Shown here one piece after another: positions 43,139 through 52,548 of a DNA stretch of 64,000 nucleotides. Within the stretch, counting starts at the first letter, position 1; every line of letters begins with the position of its first letter. Source of the DNA: Jiella mangrovi (GTDB taxonomy: Bacteria > Pseudomonadota > Alphaproteobacteria > Rhizobiales > Rhizobiaceae); the NCBI RefSeq assembly GCF_017815135.1, contig NZ_JAGJCF010000003.1, positions 1 through 64,000 on the forward strand, given 5' to 3'. The position numbers and the translations under genes were made by a program. The notes under the pieces are model-generated. The model worked only from the letters and a program-made list of their open reading frames with translations, made no database searches and was not told where the DNA came from.

Positions 43139-43564
43139 TCAAGACGCTTGATGCCGTGGAACGACCGTTTCCAGCGATCGGTCGTCAGAGCGAACCGTTC
43201 GATAAAAGCAGGTCGTGCGGCCCGTATGGCAGGTGTCCTCGCGCTTCTGGCATTCCACCTTCAACCACACGGCGTCCTGATCGCAATCGACCCGGATTTC
43301 CTTGACGAGCTGCAACGCGCCCGAAGATTCGCCCTTCTTCCACAGCGCTTTGCGCGACCGCGACCAGTAGTGGGCGTAGCCACTCGCCAGCGTGCGATCG
43401 AGCGCCTCGGCGTTCATGTGGGCGACCATCAGCAAATCGCCGCTCGCATGATCGGTCGCAACGGCCGTGACAAGGCCGTTCGCATCGAAACGAGGACGCA
43501 ATGTCTGCCCTTCTTCCTGCTCCGGCGCGCTGGAGGAGGGCGGATCGAACGGGTCGTCGGTCAT
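43139..43564 (-). CDS. hisI: Phosphoribosyl-AMP cyclohydrolase
   Basis: A 141-residue histidine-synthesis enzyme. It opens the purine ring of phosphoribosyl-AMP. Zn-site cysteines are in [15 protein letters not shown] and [12 protein letters not shown], and the [26 protein letters not shown] is diagnostic. It lacks the fused HisE domain, so it is the single-function form. It lies 15 bp downstream of folE. Confidence 0.95.
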   Translation of the reverse strand: MTDDPFDPPSSSAPEQEEGQTLRPRFDANGLVTAVATDHASGDLLMVAHMNAEALDRTLASGYAHYWSRSRKALWKKGESSGALQLVKEIRVDCDQDAVWLKVECQKREDTCHTGRTTCFYRTVRSDDRSLETVVPRHQAS

Positions 43565-43579
43565 TGGTTTTGCTGCGCC

Positions 43580-44197
43580 TCAGAGCCCGAGAAGCCGCAG
43601 GATGCGATCCTGCTGCGCGGCATCGTCGGCAAAGACACCACGATAGGTTCCGGTGAAGGTCGACGAGCCCTGGCTGCGGATCCCGCGCATCGACATGCAC
43701 AGATGCTCCGCCTCGAGGATCACCGCGATCCCCCGGGGTTTCACCGTCTTCATCAGCGCATCGGCGATCTGTGCGGTCATCGCTTCCTGGGTCTGCAGGC
43801 GCCTGCCGAAGATATCGACCAGCCGGGCGATCTTCGACAGGCCGAGCACACGCCCGTCGGGAAGATAGGCGACATGCGCCTTGCCGATCACCGGCACCAT
43901 GTGATGTTCGCAATGGCTGTGGAATTTGATGTCCTTGACGAGCACCACGTCGTTATAGCCGGCGACCTCCTCGAACACCCGGCCGAGCACTTCGGCCGGT
44001 TCGCTGCGATAGCCGCCGAACAGCTCCTCGTAGGCCTTGACAACGCGCTTGGGTGTCTCCTTCAGACCCTCGCGATCAGGATCTTCGCCGATCCAGCGCA
44101 GAAGCGTCTCGACGGCCGCCTCGGCCTCCGCGCGGCTCGGGCGGACAACGTCTGAGCCTTCCGGCTTCTCGGGAAATTTCTTGACCACTGCTTCCAT
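43580..44197 (-). CDS. folE: GTP cyclohydrolase I, type IA
   Basis: A 205-residue enzyme that makes dihydroneopterin triphosphate from GTP for folate. Family blocks are [38 protein letters not shown] (Zn Cys and His), [18 protein letters not shown] and [16 protein letters not shown]. The ATG at 44197 has GGAG upstream; a longer in-frame start is unsupported. HisI follows on the same strand. Confidence 0.95.
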   Translation of the reverse strand: MEAVVKKFPEKPEGSDVVRPSRAEAEAAVETLLRWIGEDPDREGLKETPKRVVKAYEELFGGYRSEPAEVLGRVFEEVAGYNDVVLVKDIKFHSHCEHHMVPVIGKAHVAYLPDGRVLGLSKIARLVDIFGRRLQTQEAMTAQIADALMKTVKPRGIAVILEAEHLCMSMRGIRSQGSSTFTGTYRGVFADDAAQQDRILRLLGL

Positions 44198-44457
44198 AGT
44201 CTCACGCTCCGAAAATGTCGGAATTCGAGCCGCCACCCAGAGGGAATGGAGATCCGGGGCATGGCCCGACCGTCCCTCTCCTGCGGCTGTCTCTGGCTTC
44301 TTCACGTCGTCTCGTTCCTTGCGGAATGAAGGCGGGCCGAAGCGATCGGGAGTGTCGGCTCGGCAAACGGGTTACAGGCAGCCTATCGAAGCGGCGACCG
44401 GGCACCTATATAATTGGCAAGGCGGCCCATTGACAGGCCGAGAGATGAAAAGTCGGT

Positions 44458-44919
44458 ATGAGGAACGATACCGTGATAGACGACGTCTATAATGAAAAGA
44501 TCCTGGGATTTGCCGGCAACATCCCGCGAATCGGGCGACTGGCCGAACCGGACGCCTCGGCGACCGCGCATTCCCGGCTTTGCGGTTCGACCGTGACCGT
44601 CGACCTGAAGGTGGAGGACGGAAAGGTCGCCGACTTTGCCCACGAGGTGAAGGCCTGTGCGCTCGGCCAGGCCTCGTCCTCGGTGATGGCCAGCCACATC
44701 GTGGGCTCGACGACGGAGGAGCTGCGCGCCATACGCGAGACGATGCGGGCGATGCTGAAGGAAAACGGTGAGCCACCTGCGGGCCGCTTCGAGGACCTGA
44801 AATATCTGGAACCTGTGCGCGATCACAAGGCGCGGCACGCCTCGACGATGCTGACTTTCGACGCGGTGGTCGAGGCACTCGACAAGATCGAGGCTGAGAG
44901 GCGCGGCGAGGCGGCCTGA
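44458..44919 (+). CDS. NifU/IscU-like iron-sulfur scaffold protein
   Basis: A 153-residue scaffold of the IscU/NifU N-domain family. Conserved cysteines are in RLCGSTVTV and EVKACALGQASSSVM. The third family cysteine, normally in the C-terminal HCS-type motif, is replaced by Ala/Ser in ARHASTMLTF. I recall the same in homologues of this order beside folE and hisI, so it is likely a family trait. It is divergent from folE. Confidence 0.85.
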   Translation: MRNDTVIDDVYNEKILGFAGNIPRIGRLAEPDASATAHSRLCGSTVTVDLKVEDGKVADFAHEVKACALGQASSSVMASHIVGSTTEELRAIRETMRAMLKENGEPPAGRFEDLKYLEPVRDHKARHASTMLTFDAVVEALDKIEAERRGEAA

Positions 44920-45007
44920 ACAAGCGACGTCGGGCATCGCGGCCTCGCCATGCGATGGAAGAGGCAGGCGATAAACCGGGGTCGGCCGGAAAAGGGGATC
45001 TCAAGCC

Positions 45008-45316
45008 ATGAAGCCGAGCGAAGCCCTCGAGAAACACCGCGAGACGATCCGGGAGATCCTGTCGCGCTATCCGGTGAGCAACCCGCGCATCTTCGGCTCT
45101 GTCGCCCGCGGCGAGGATACCGAGGAGAGCGATCTCGATATTTTGGTCGATGTCGAGCGTGGGGCGCTTGGTGCCGTCAGCCTGACCCTGATGGATCTGT
45201 CTCGCCTCGAGATAGCCCTCCGGGAGGCCGCCGGTGTTCCCGTCCATGTCAGCCTCCAGGATGGTCTTTCGTCGTCGTTCCTGAAACGTGTTGGAAATCG
45301 CGCAGTCGCGCTATGA
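45008..45316 (+). CDS. MNT-type nucleotidyltransferase antitoxin (MntA-like)
   Basis: A 102-residue minimal nucleotidyltransferase. The motif IFGSVARGEDTEESDLDILVDV gives GSxxRG...SDxDxxV, the catalytic Asp pair. In MNT/HEPN systems such a protein adenylylates the HEPN toxin at its C-terminal Tyr. It overlaps the start of the HEPN gene by 4 nt (ATGA) at 45313-45316. Confidence 0.85.
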   Translation: MKPSEALEKHRETIREILSRYPVSNPRIFGSVARGEDTEESDLDILVDVERGALGAVSLTLMDLSRLEIALREAAGVPVHVSLQDGLSSSFLKRVGNRAVAL

Positions 45317-45677
45317 TGACGGAGCGCCTGATCGATGATCTGTTGTCCCTTCGCCGCTGGTGTCGCGAGGCGGAGGTTCTCGTCGAGGGCAATCCGGATG
45401 CGCTATTCTTGGCGAATCGCGTCTACGAACTCGCTCTTTCCAAGGCAATGGAACAGGTTGGCGAGGTGAGCCGGAGGATCATGATCAGGCTCCTGGCTTC
45501 GCGCGCGCACTCGCAGAGCTCGAGCTCGAGGCCGCCAACGGGATGAGAAATCGAGTGGCTCACGGCTATGAAGATGCCATCGTAGAAATCGTCTTGAATG
45601 CCGCCAGGCATGACGTGCCGAAACTTCGCGCCGCCGTTGAGAAGATCCTTTCAGATGCCGGCGAAGATCTCGCGTAA
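45313..45677 (+). pseudogene. HEPN (DUF86-type) toxin gene with a frameshift
   Basis: Two frames carry one HEPN protein of about 122 residues. The first reads MMTERLIDDLLSL to AMEQVGEVSRRI at 45478-45480. The second reads PGFARALAELELEAANGMRNRVAHGY, with the RX4HXY motif (RNRVAHGY). Length is 365 nt, so one base is missing or two are extra near 45478-45488. This can be real loss or an assembly error; the RX4HXY site and Tyr are intact. The MNT partner is next to it. Confidence 0.8.
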
Positions 45678-45918
45678 CTACACCGGCCCCTGGCCGAAGA
45701 CACCCGGGAGACTGATCGGCGTCGGCGTCGTGCGGCTCTATCAGCTGACATTCTCACCGCTCGTCGGCAGCCATTGCCGGCATCTGCCGACATGTTCCGA
45801 ATATGCCTATGAGGCGATCGCCCGGCATGGGCTCCTGCGCGGCGGCTGGCTGTCGGCGAAGCGCGTCGCCAAATGCGGGCCGTTCGGAACGTCGGGCATC
45901 GACAACGTGCCGGATTGA
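45655..45918 (+). CDS. yidD: Membrane protein insertion efficiency factor YidD
   Basis: An 87-residue protein with the YidD pattern: GRLIGVGVVRLYQLTFSPLVGSHCRHLPTCSEYAYEAI and RVAKCGPFGTSGIDNVP. The three conserved Cys are present. It helps YidC-linked insertion of inner-membrane proteins. It overlaps the end of the HEPN gene by 23 nt; a longer upstream start at 45598 is unsupported. thrS follows 109 bp on. Confidence 0.9.
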   Translation: MPAKISRNYTGPWPKTPGRLIGVGVVRLYQLTFSPLVGSHCRHLPTCSEYAYEAIARHGLLRGGWLSAKRVAKCGPFGTSGIDNVPD

Positions 45919-46027
45919 CGGCCGGTCGGCGCTTGTCGGCCCGCGCATTCCCGAATATATGCCGGCTCCTGTCACCCGATGTCACACCCACCCGCGCTCG
46001 TAGGCGGGACTGGAACAGGAGATTCCC

Positions 46028-48034
46028 ATGGCCAATGCCGTTTCCCTGATTTTTCCCGACGGATCTGAACGCTCTTTCGATGCTGCGGTGAGCGGCGCGG
46101 AGATCGCTGCCGGCATTTCGAAGTCGCTCGCCAAGAAGGCGATCGCCTACGCCGTCGACGGCGAAGTGCGCGATCTCGCCGACCCCGTTGCCAACTCCGG
46201 CAAGCTGGAGATCCTCACCCGCGACGATCCGCGCGCGCTCGAACTCATCCGTCACGACGCGGCCCATGTCATGGCGGAAGCGGTGCAGGAGCTTTGGCCC
46301 GGCACCCAGGTGACCATCGGCCCGGTGATCGAGAACGGCTTCTATTACGACTTTGCCAAGAACGAGCCCTTCACGCCCGAGGACCTGCCGGTCATCGAGA
46401 AGAAGATGGCCGAGATCATCCGCCGCAATGCGCCTTTCAAAAAGGACGTCTGGTCGCGCGAAAAGGCCAGGCAGGTCTTTGCCGACAAGGGCGAGAGCTA
46501 CAAGGTCGAGCTGGTCGACGCGATCCCCGAGGGGCAGGATCTGAAGATCTACTCCCAGGGTGAGTGGTTCGATCTGTGCCGCGGGCCGCACATGGCCTCG
46601 ACCGGCCAGATCGGCGAGAACTTCAAGCTGATGAAGGTTGCCGGCGCCTATTGGCGGGGGGACAGCAACAACGCGATGCTGAGCCGCATCTACGGCACCG
46701 CCTGGGCGACCAAGGAACAGCTGGCCAACTACCTCCACATGCTGGAGGAGGCCGAAAAGCGTGACCATCGCCGCCTCGGCCGCGAGATGGATCTCTTCCA
46801 TTTTCAGGAGGAGGGGCCGGGCGTCGTCTTCTGGCACGGCAAGGGCTGGAAGATGTTCCAGACCCTCGTCGCCTACATGCGCCGCCGGCTCGACGGCGTC
46901 TATGACGAGGTCAACGCGCCGCAGATCCTCGACAAGTCGCTCTGGGAGACCTCCGGCCACTGGGGCTGGTATCAGGAGAACATGTTCGCGGTGAAGTCGG
47001 CCCACGCCTTCACCCATCCCGACGACGAGGAGGCCGATCACCGGGTCTTCGCGATCAAGCCGATGAACTGCCCGGGCCACGTGCAGATCTTCAAGCATGG
47101 CCTGAAGTCCTACCGCGAACTGCCGATCCGGCTTGCCGAATTCGGCAACGTCCATCGCTACGAGCCGTCGGGCGCGCTGCATGGGCTGCTGCGCGTGCGC
47201 GGCTTCACCCAGGACGACGCCCACGTCTTCTGCACCGAGGAGCAGATGGCGGCCGAGTGTCTCCGGATCAACGATCTGATCCTCTCGGTCTATGAGGATT
47301 TCGGCTTCGACGAGGTGGTGGTGAAGCTCTCCACCCGGCCCGAAAAGCGCGTCGGCTCGGACGAAAGCTGGGACCGCGCCGAGGCGATCATGACCAGGGT
47401 TCTGGAAGAGATCGCGGAAAAATCCGGCGGCAAGATCAAGACGGGCATCCTGCCGGGCGAGGGCGCCTTCTACGGGCCGAAGTTCGAATACACCTTGCGC
47501 GATGCCATCGGCCGCGAATGGCAGTGCGGCACGACGCAGGTCGACTTCAACCTGCCGGAGCGCTTCGGCGCCTTCTATATCGATCAGAACTCCGAGAAGA
47601 AGCAGCCGGTGATGATCCACCGGGCGATCTGCGGCTCGATGGAGCGTTTCCTCGGTATCCTGATCGAGAACTTCGCCGGCCACATGCCGCTGTGGTTCGC
47701 GCCCGAACAGGTGGTCGTCGCGACCATCACCTCGGAGGCGGACGACTACGCCATGGAGGTCGTCGCGGCGCTGAAGGCGGCGGGACTGAGGGCGAGCGTC
47801 GATCTCAGGAACGAAAAGATCAACTACAAGGTCCGCGAGCATTCGCTGGCCAAGGTGCCGGTCATGCTCGTCTGTGGGAAACGCGAGGCGGAAGAGAAGA
47901 CGGTCAACATCCGCCGGCTGGGCTCGCGCGACCAGACGTCGGGAGCGCTCGACGCGACGGTTGCGGCGCTCGCCAGCGAAGCGGTGCCGCCGGATCTGAA
48001 GCGCAAGCGCGAAGTCACGGATGCCGCGGCCTGA
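46028..48034 (+). CDS. thrS: Threonyl-tRNA synthetase
   Basis: A 668-residue class II synthetase with the full ThrRS layout: TGS domain (about 1-65), SAD editing domain ([17 protein letters not shown], then [10 protein letters not shown]), catalytic core with Zn ligands in [21 protein letters not shown] and DAHVFC, motif 3 region [19 protein letters not shown], and a C-terminal anticodon domain. An SD ACAGGAG lies upstream. It charges tRNA-Thr. Confidence 0.97.
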   Translation: MANAVSLIFPDGSERSFDAAVSGAEIAAGISKSLAKKAIAYAVDGEVRDLADPVANSGKLEILTRDDPRALELIRHDAAHVMAEAVQELWPGTQVTIGPVIENGFYYDFAKNEPFTPEDLPVIEKKMAEIIRRNAPFKKDVWSREKARQVFADKGESYKVELVDAIPEGQDLKIYSQGEWFDLCRGPHMASTGQIGENFKLMKVAGAYWRGDSNNAMLSRIYGTAWATKEQLANYLHMLEEAEKRDHRRLGREMDLFHFQEEGPGVVFWHGKGWKMFQTLVAYMRRRLDGVYDEVNAPQILDKSLWETSGHWGWYQENMFAVKSAHAFTHPDDEEADHRVFAIKPMNCPGHVQIFKHGLKSYRELPIRLAEFGNVHRYEPSGALHGLLRVRGFTQDDAHVFCTEEQMAAECLRINDLILSVYEDFGFDEVVVKLSTRPEKRVGSDESWDRAEAIMTRVLEEIAEKSGGKIKTGILPGEGAFYGPKFEYTLRDAIGREWQCGTTQVDFNLPERFGAFYIDQNSEKKQPVMIHRAICGSMERFLGILIENFAGHMPLWFAPEQVVVATITSEADDYAMEVVAALKAAGLRASVDLRNEKINYKVREHSLAKVPVMLVCGKREAEEKTVNIRRLGSRDQTSGALDATVAALASEAVPPDLKRKREVTDAAA

Positions 48035-48218
48035 GGCTGGCCAGGCGGTTTCCGTGCAAGAGACCAGGCAATGCGGGCGTCGTGGCGTCCGCATTGCGGC
48101 GGGCAGAGCGCCCGGAAATTGCTCTGTCCGTGACTGAAAGCCTCGCATTGTGCTGCGCAGGTTTTCAAGACGCTGGGGATCCGAGACTTCGCTCGAGACG
48201 CCATTGATTCGCGACGTT

Positions 48219-48347
48219 CGTCATTCTCGGCCGCGTCCCGAGAATCCAGAGATCGTGGGGTACATTCAGTTTCTATTTGGAAGACCCCTGACGGCCGGCG
48301 TCAGATCAGCCGCCCGTGGATTCTCGGGACGGGGCCCGAGAATGACG
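48219..48347. repeat. Dispersed intergenic palindromic element, copy 3 (paired arms)
   Basis: Left arm 48219-48248 (CGTCATTCTCGG...GAGAATCCA) and right arm 48317-48347 (TGGATTCTCGGG...AATGACG) face each other over a 68-nt core. The right arm is identical to that at 16207-16237. It lies in the 48035-48473 gap after thrS. The rest of the gap is non-coding in my reading. Confidence 0.8.
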
Positions 48348-48473
48348 ACGTGTCGACGATCCGCGCCTCAGCCGTTCGGCTCCTGCGCTCGCATCGATCA
48401 TGGAGCAAAGCCGTCGACGGTCTTGCGCGGTGCTCGCTCCAAAACGCCGTACACCTCTTACGCCCCCTAAACG

Positions 48474-48851
48474 TCAGACCTCCAGCACATCCTCGAAGGC
48501 CTGCGGATAGCTCTTGCGGGCCACCTCCTCGTCGATCATCAGCATCGCCTCGTAGGAGGCCGGGTCGAACGGCTTTTCGGCCGGCACGATCTCCCGGTTG
48601 AACAGCCAGGAGAGGCGCCCCGCGTCGAGATTCCCGCGCTCGAAGGGCTCGGCGCCGAAACGATGCCACAGCGCGTGGAGAAAGGCCGCGTCGGCGAGCT
48701 TTTCCGTCGGGGTGCGATCGGAGAAGCGCTTGCGCTCGATGATCTTCGTCGCGCCCTTGGGATTGGCGCGCCGCACGGTGAACTGGAATCCGGTTCCCGG
48801 AAGGCCGGACGGTATCCCGCGATGCTTGGTTATGTCGGGCAGGTTTGCCAT
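48474..48851 (-). CDS. Hypothetical protein, third gene of a DUF4160/DUF2442 unit
   Basis: A 125-residue soluble protein that I do not recognise. Visible text includes PSGLPGTGFQFTVRRANPKG, FSDRTPTEKLADAAFLHALWHRFG and a C-terminal acidic helix ARKSYPQAFEDVLEV. Its ATG overlaps the stop of the DUF2442 gene by 1 nt (TGATG), so it should be co-translated. It could be a toxin-antitoxin accessory or an unrelated passenger. Confidence 0.6.
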   Translation of the reverse strand: MANLPDITKHRGIPSGLPGTGFQFTVRRANPKGATKIIERKRFSDRTPTEKLADAAFLHALWHRFGAEPFERGNLDAGRLSWLFNREIVPAEKPFDPASYEAMLMIDEEVARKSYPQAFEDVLEV

Positions 48852-49135
48852 CAGGCCGCGGCCTCCTTGGGGGGCGTCGCTCCGGGAACTGCGCCTCCGG
48901 CGATCAGAGCTTTAGCGCTGATATATTCGTCAATGGCCTCCCAGCCAACTGCATCACCGAATGGCAGGATCTTCCAATCCTGCCGCTGCTCGATGCTCGC
49001 TGCATCGAGCCGCGGGTACCACCACAGCGGGGCTTCTATCTTCCGACCATCGACCATCGTAAAGACGATGCTATCAGCGGTGACAGCGACGTCTGCGACC
49101 GCCAGGTGGCGATCGTCAATTTCCAAAATGGTCAT
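48851..49135 (-). CDS. DUF2442 family protein (antitoxin-like)
   Basis: A 94-residue protein with DUF2442 features: LEIDDRHLAVADVAVTADSIVFTMVDGRKIEAPLWWYPRL. The ATG at 49135 has GGAGG 6 nt upstream, and begins inside the DUF4160 gene (20-nt overlap), indicating coupled translation. DUF2442 is often paired with DUF4160 as a predicted toxin-antitoxin couple; activity is unproven here. Confidence 0.8.
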   Translation of the reverse strand: MTILEIDDRHLAVADVAVTADSIVFTMVDGRKIEAPLWWYPRLDAASIEQRQDWKILPFGDAVGWEAIDEYISAKALIAGGAVPGATPPKEAAA

Positions 49136-49352
49136 TCCAGGCCTCCAGGAAGCTGTCATTATTTTTCGCGACGATCTTCATGATCGCATTGACTTCGCGA
49201 GCAGAGAAACCCGCGTTTCGAGCAAGACGCATATCCTTCAACCACACCTTCAGCTGCTTTCCATCCTTAAGGATATGGATATGCGGCGGTTCTCCGATTT
49301 CCTTCGAATAGAACAGAAAGCGGTGGCCTTTCCAATGGAGCACCGTGGGCAC
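49116..49352 (-). CDS. DUF4160 family protein (toxin-like partner)
   Basis: A 78-residue protein of the DUF4160 family: GHRFLFYSKEIGEPPHIHILKDGKQLKVWLKDM, followed by FSAREVNAIMKIVAKNNDSFLEAW. The HIHI motif and the C-terminal helix are typical. It is first in a three-gene unit with DUF2442 and an unknown gene. A toxin role is inferred only from family reports. Confidence 0.85.
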   Translation of the reverse strand: MPTVLHWKGHRFLFYSKEIGEPPHIHILKDGKQLKVWLKDMRLARNAGFSAREVNAIMKIVAKNNDSFLEAWNDHFGN

Positions 49353-49564
49353 TTCATCGACCTCATGTCGTCCCGTTCGCCGAACAGCCGATCTGCAGGG
49401 AATTCGACGTATTTGTCTTGATGATCCTATGATCGCATCGTTGATCCAATCTGCAAACCTTTGGCAACGGGCGGACGTCGTGCGGTTCTGCGTCCCCGGG
49501 ATGACTCCCGAGGACGCCGAACCGCCGAGGCTTCGAACCGGCTGGCAGCCGAGGCTGGTACGGC

Positions 49565-50482
49565 TCAGCTGCCGCCCTCGATCTTGTCTTCGGTCTTCGT
49601 CTCGAAGTCGCTCGCATCGTGGCGCTCGCGCAGCTGCGTCGAGGGATCGCCGCTCACCGAGTTGACCATCGAGCCGCGCTTTGCGCCCGGGCGCTCGCCG
49701 ATCATCTTGCGCCAGCGCTGGACGTTCTCGTATTCCTCGACGGCGAGGAACGTGCCGGCGTCGCCATAGGCCTCGCCCGCCGCGATGCGGCCGTACCAGG
49801 GCCAGATCGCCATGTCGGCGAGGGTGTATTCACTGCCCGCGATATATTCGTTGTCCTTCAGCTGCTTGTCGAGCACGTCGAGCTGGCGCTTCACTTCCAT
49901 GGCGTAGCGGTCGATCGCGTACTGGATCTTGATCGGCGCATAGGCATAGAAATGCCCGAAGCCGCCGCCGAGGAAGGGCGCCGAGCCCATCTGCCAGAAC
50001 AGCCAGTTCATCGCCTCGGCCCGCGCACGAGCATCTGTCGGCAGAAACGCCCCGAACTTGTCGGCGAGATAGACCATGATCGAGCCGGATTCGAACAGCC
50101 GGATCGGCGCGCCGCCGTCCTTCGGCTTGTGATCCATCATCGCCGGGATCTTCGAGTTCGGATTAACCGAAACGAAGCCCGAGCCGAACTGGGCGCCCTC
50201 GTTGATGCGAATCAGCCAGGCGTCGTATTCGGCCTCCGAATGCCCCGCCGCGAGCAGCTCCTCCAGCATGATCGTCACCTTGACGCCGTTGGGCGTGCCC
50301 AGCGAATAGAGCTGCAGCGGATGCTTGCCGACCGGCAGCTCCTTGTCCTCGCGCGCACCTGCGGTCGGCCGGTTTATCGCGGCGAAAGCGCCGCCATTGC
50401 CGGGCTCCCAGGTCCAGACCTTGGGCGGCACATAGCCGGCGGGCAGATTGTTCTCGGGAGGGAACTTGGTCTCGTCACTCAT
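49565..50482 (-). CDS. yghU: Glutathione-dependent disulfide-bond oxidoreductase (YghU-like GST)
   Basis: A 305-residue GST-superfamily enzyme. The PTAGAREDKELPVGKHPLQLYSLGTPNGVKVTIMLEEL N-terminus and FVSVNPNSKIPAMMDH, FESGSIMVYLADKFGAF, FGHFYAYAPIKIQYAIDR are signatures of the YghU/YfcG group. It reduces disulfides with glutathione. ATG at 50482 is used; a start at 50521 adds 13 residues without an SD. Confidence 0.9.
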   Translation of the reverse strand: MSDETKFPPENNLPAGYVPPKVWTWEPGNGGAFAAINRPTAGAREDKELPVGKHPLQLYSLGTPNGVKVTIMLEELLAAGHSEAEYDAWLIRINEGAQFGSGFVSVNPNSKIPAMMDHKPKDGGAPIRLFESGSIMVYLADKFGAFLPTDARARAEAMNWLFWQMGSAPFLGGGFGHFYAYAPIKIQYAIDRYAMEVKRQLDVLDKQLKDNEYIAGSEYTLADMAIWPWYGRIAAGEAYGDAGTFLAVEEYENVQRWRKMIGERPGAKRGSMVNSVSGDPSTQLRERHDASDFETKTEDKIEGGS

Positions 50483-50769
50483 GGAAAACGGCCTTTTGGT
50501 TCGAAAAACTGAGATTGGCAACGCGGGTTCGCGCCCGCGTCCTGGCCATGAACATATCGACCCGACCCGCGATTGCGAGACGCAACGGACCGTTCTTCAT
50601 CCAAACGATCGTCGACACCGTCCCGATGCGCAGCGCCATGTCCGGCAAGGCGCCCTAAGAGGACAGGCTGCTTTCACCTCGCATTGGCCAGAGCGGGCAT
50701 CGAAGGCGCGCGCGTGATCCCGGAGCCGGAACGGCTGCGGCTTAGCCAATGTTCGGTGTGAGGCAAGAA

Positions 50770-50845
50770 TGGTGGGCGGTGAGAGGCTCGAACTCCCGAC
50801 ATCCTCGGTGTAAACGAGGCGCTCTACCAGCTGAGCTAACCGCCC
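50770..50845 (-). tRNA. tRNA-Val (anticodon TAC)
   Basis: Reverse-complement reading gives acceptor GGGCGGT...ACCGCCC, discriminator A and encoded CCA. The D-arm (TAGCTCAGCTGGTAGAGC), anticodon loop TTTACAC and TPsiC loop GTTCGAGCC are standard; anticodon TAC is valine. It lies upstream of the ABC operon's last gene by about 110 bp and ends before the yghU side by 287 bp. Confidence 0.97.
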
Positions 50846-50959
50846 CTGCCTGTGCCATAGGGGGTTCCGGCTATCGGCGTCAAGCCCGGCTCGCCTTGAT
50901 CTTCCGCTCGGTCTCGCGTCGGGCGAACCCCGTCGCGGTCGGCGCAGGGCAGGGTGTCA

Positions 50960-51745
50960 TCAGAAGGTCAGTCCCGCGGCGGCTGCTTCGGCGAGATAGG
51001 GATTCTGGTTCCGGCTCGCGGCGTAGTTCGCCGGATCGAGCGTTGCGCAGATGAGGGTGGGGTCGCTTTCGCCGGCCCGCGCAAGGGCGCTTCCATCCGG
51101 AGCTGCGATCACCGACTGTCCCTGATAGGCAAATCTTGCGTCGGCGCCGCAGTGATCGGCATAGACGATGAAGAGCTGATTTTCGAAGGCGCGGACCGGC
51201 ACCAGCTGTTCGGCGATGAAGCGGGCCCCCTGGCTTTTCGGCAGGGCCGTCGGCACGAGGATCGCCTGGCCCCCCCGACGGGCGAGGTCGCGGCAGAGTT
51301 CGGGAAACTCGACGTCGAAACAGATCAGCAGACCGCAGCGCAGCCCGCCGATCTCGACGATGGGCGAGGGCACTGATCCGGGGACGAATAGCTGCTTCTC
51401 GTAGTCGCCGTAGAGCATGCGCTTTTCATAGACGACCGGCGCAAGGCCCGGCGCGAGGAACGCTGCGGCATTGCCGAGGCCGGTGGGTGTCCGCACTGCC
51501 AGACCAAGGCAGACGGCGATGCCGACGTCGTTCGCGGTCTTCTGCCATTTTTCGAGCGCCGGCTGTGCTTCGGCGGCAGTGTCGCGGATCGCCGCTTCGG
51601 CGCCGTAGCCGGTGACGGCGAGCTCCGGCAGGACGACGAGCTCTGCGCCCGCGCCCGCCGCGGCCTCGATCTCGCCGAGAATGGTTGCGCGGCGCTGCGC
51701 AAGGTCGCCGATTGCGGCGTCCAGCTGAATGGCGGCGACTTTCAC
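50960..51745 (-). CDS. Carbon-nitrogen hydrolase (nitrilase superfamily)
   Basis: A 261-residue amidase-type enzyme. The catalytic triad is Glu in LVVLPELAVTGYG, Lys in VYEKRMLYGDYE and Cys in GLLICFDVEFPELCRDLA. It could hydrolyse an amide such as an omega-amide, a carbamoyl-amine, or 4-guanidinobutyramide. The GTG at 51745 overlaps the permease stop by 4 nt (GTGA), so it is the last gene of the operon. Confidence 0.9.
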   Translation of the reverse strand: MKVAAIQLDAAIGDLAQRRATILGEIEAAAGAGAELVVLPELAVTGYGAEAAIRDTAAEAQPALEKWQKTANDVGIAVCLGLAVRTPTGLGNAAAFLAPGLAPVVYEKRMLYGDYEKQLFVPGSVPSPIVEIGGLRCGLLICFDVEFPELCRDLARRGGQAILVPTALPKSQGARFIAEQLVPVRAFENQLFIVYADHCGADARFAYQGQSVIAAPDGSALARAGESDPTLICATLDPANYAASRNQNPYLAEAAAAGLTF

Positions 51746-52548
51746 TTCTGGCCTCCATCCGACCAGGCGCCGAGCAGCCGGGGCAGGTCGCCGAACCGTG
51801 CGACGAGGCCGAAGACGACGACGGCGACCGCAACGAAGAGAACCGAGATCGACGCCATGGTCGGCGTGTAGCCGTATCGCAGCGCATTGAAGATCTTGAT
51901 CGGGACGGTCACCTGGGTGAAGCCGACGGTCATGTAGGCGACGATGTATTCGTTCAGCGACAGGACGAAGGCAAAGGCGAAGCCCGAGATGATGTAGGGG
52001 GCGATCATCGGCAGAACGATGGTCGTCAGGATCTGCCGGTTGTCGGCGCCCATGGTGCTCGCAGCTTCCGTCACCTCGCGGTCGATGGTGGAAAAGCCCA
52101 GCGAGATCGTCACCAAGGGAAGGCTGGTGAAGAAGACCGCATGGGAGATCACCACCGTATACCACGCGCCGTAAGAGCCGATCGTCGCCCAGAAGCTCAG
52201 TGCTCCGAGCGCGGTGATCACCGGCGGCAGCACGAAAGGCGAGACACCGAGAAGCTGGACGATCCGGCCGAAGACGGTCGTCTTTCGCCACAGCGCATAG
52301 CCGATCGGCAGGGCGATGAGGACGGCAAGGCTCGCCGCACCGAGCGCGATCAGCACCGAGGTGAACAGCGCGCTCCGCCAGCCCTCGTCGGTAAAGATCT
52401 GGGCATACCAGCCGAGCGAAAATCCTTCGGGAGGAAAGGTCAGGCTCTGCTTCTCGTTGATCGAGACGCCGGCGATGACGACGAGAGGGGTCGCGAGAAA
52501 CAGGGCGACGAGGCCGAAGAACAGCCGGGTGAACAGCTTTTCCATCAT
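51742..52548 (-). CDS. ABC transporter permease (PotC/PotI-type)
   Basis: A 268-residue inner-membrane permease with about six helices. The EAA motif region is EVTEAASTMGADNRQILTTIVLPMIAPYI. It is the second permease of importer 2 and overlaps the first by 4 nt (ATGA at 52548). GGGAGG precedes the ATG. Binding-protein family suggests polyamines or related cations. Confidence 0.92.
   Translation of the reverse strand: MMEKLFTRLFFGLVALFLATPLVVIAGVSINEKQSLTFPPEGFSLGWYAQIFTDEGWRSALFTSVLIALGAASLAVLIALPIGYALWRKTTVFGRIVQLLGVSPFVLPPVITALGALSFWATIGSYGAWYTVVISHAVFFTSLPLVTISLGFSTIDREVTEAASTMGADNRQILTTIVLPMIAPYIISGFAFAFVLSLNEYIVAYMTVGFTQVTVPIKIFNALRYGYTPTMASISVLFVAVAVVVFGLVARFGDLPRLLGAWSDGGQK

Noticed and set aside
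45566-48148. 860-residue minus-strand frame opposite thrS and yidD
   Set aside because: thrS is certain on the plus strand, and no domain is seen in the minus frame.
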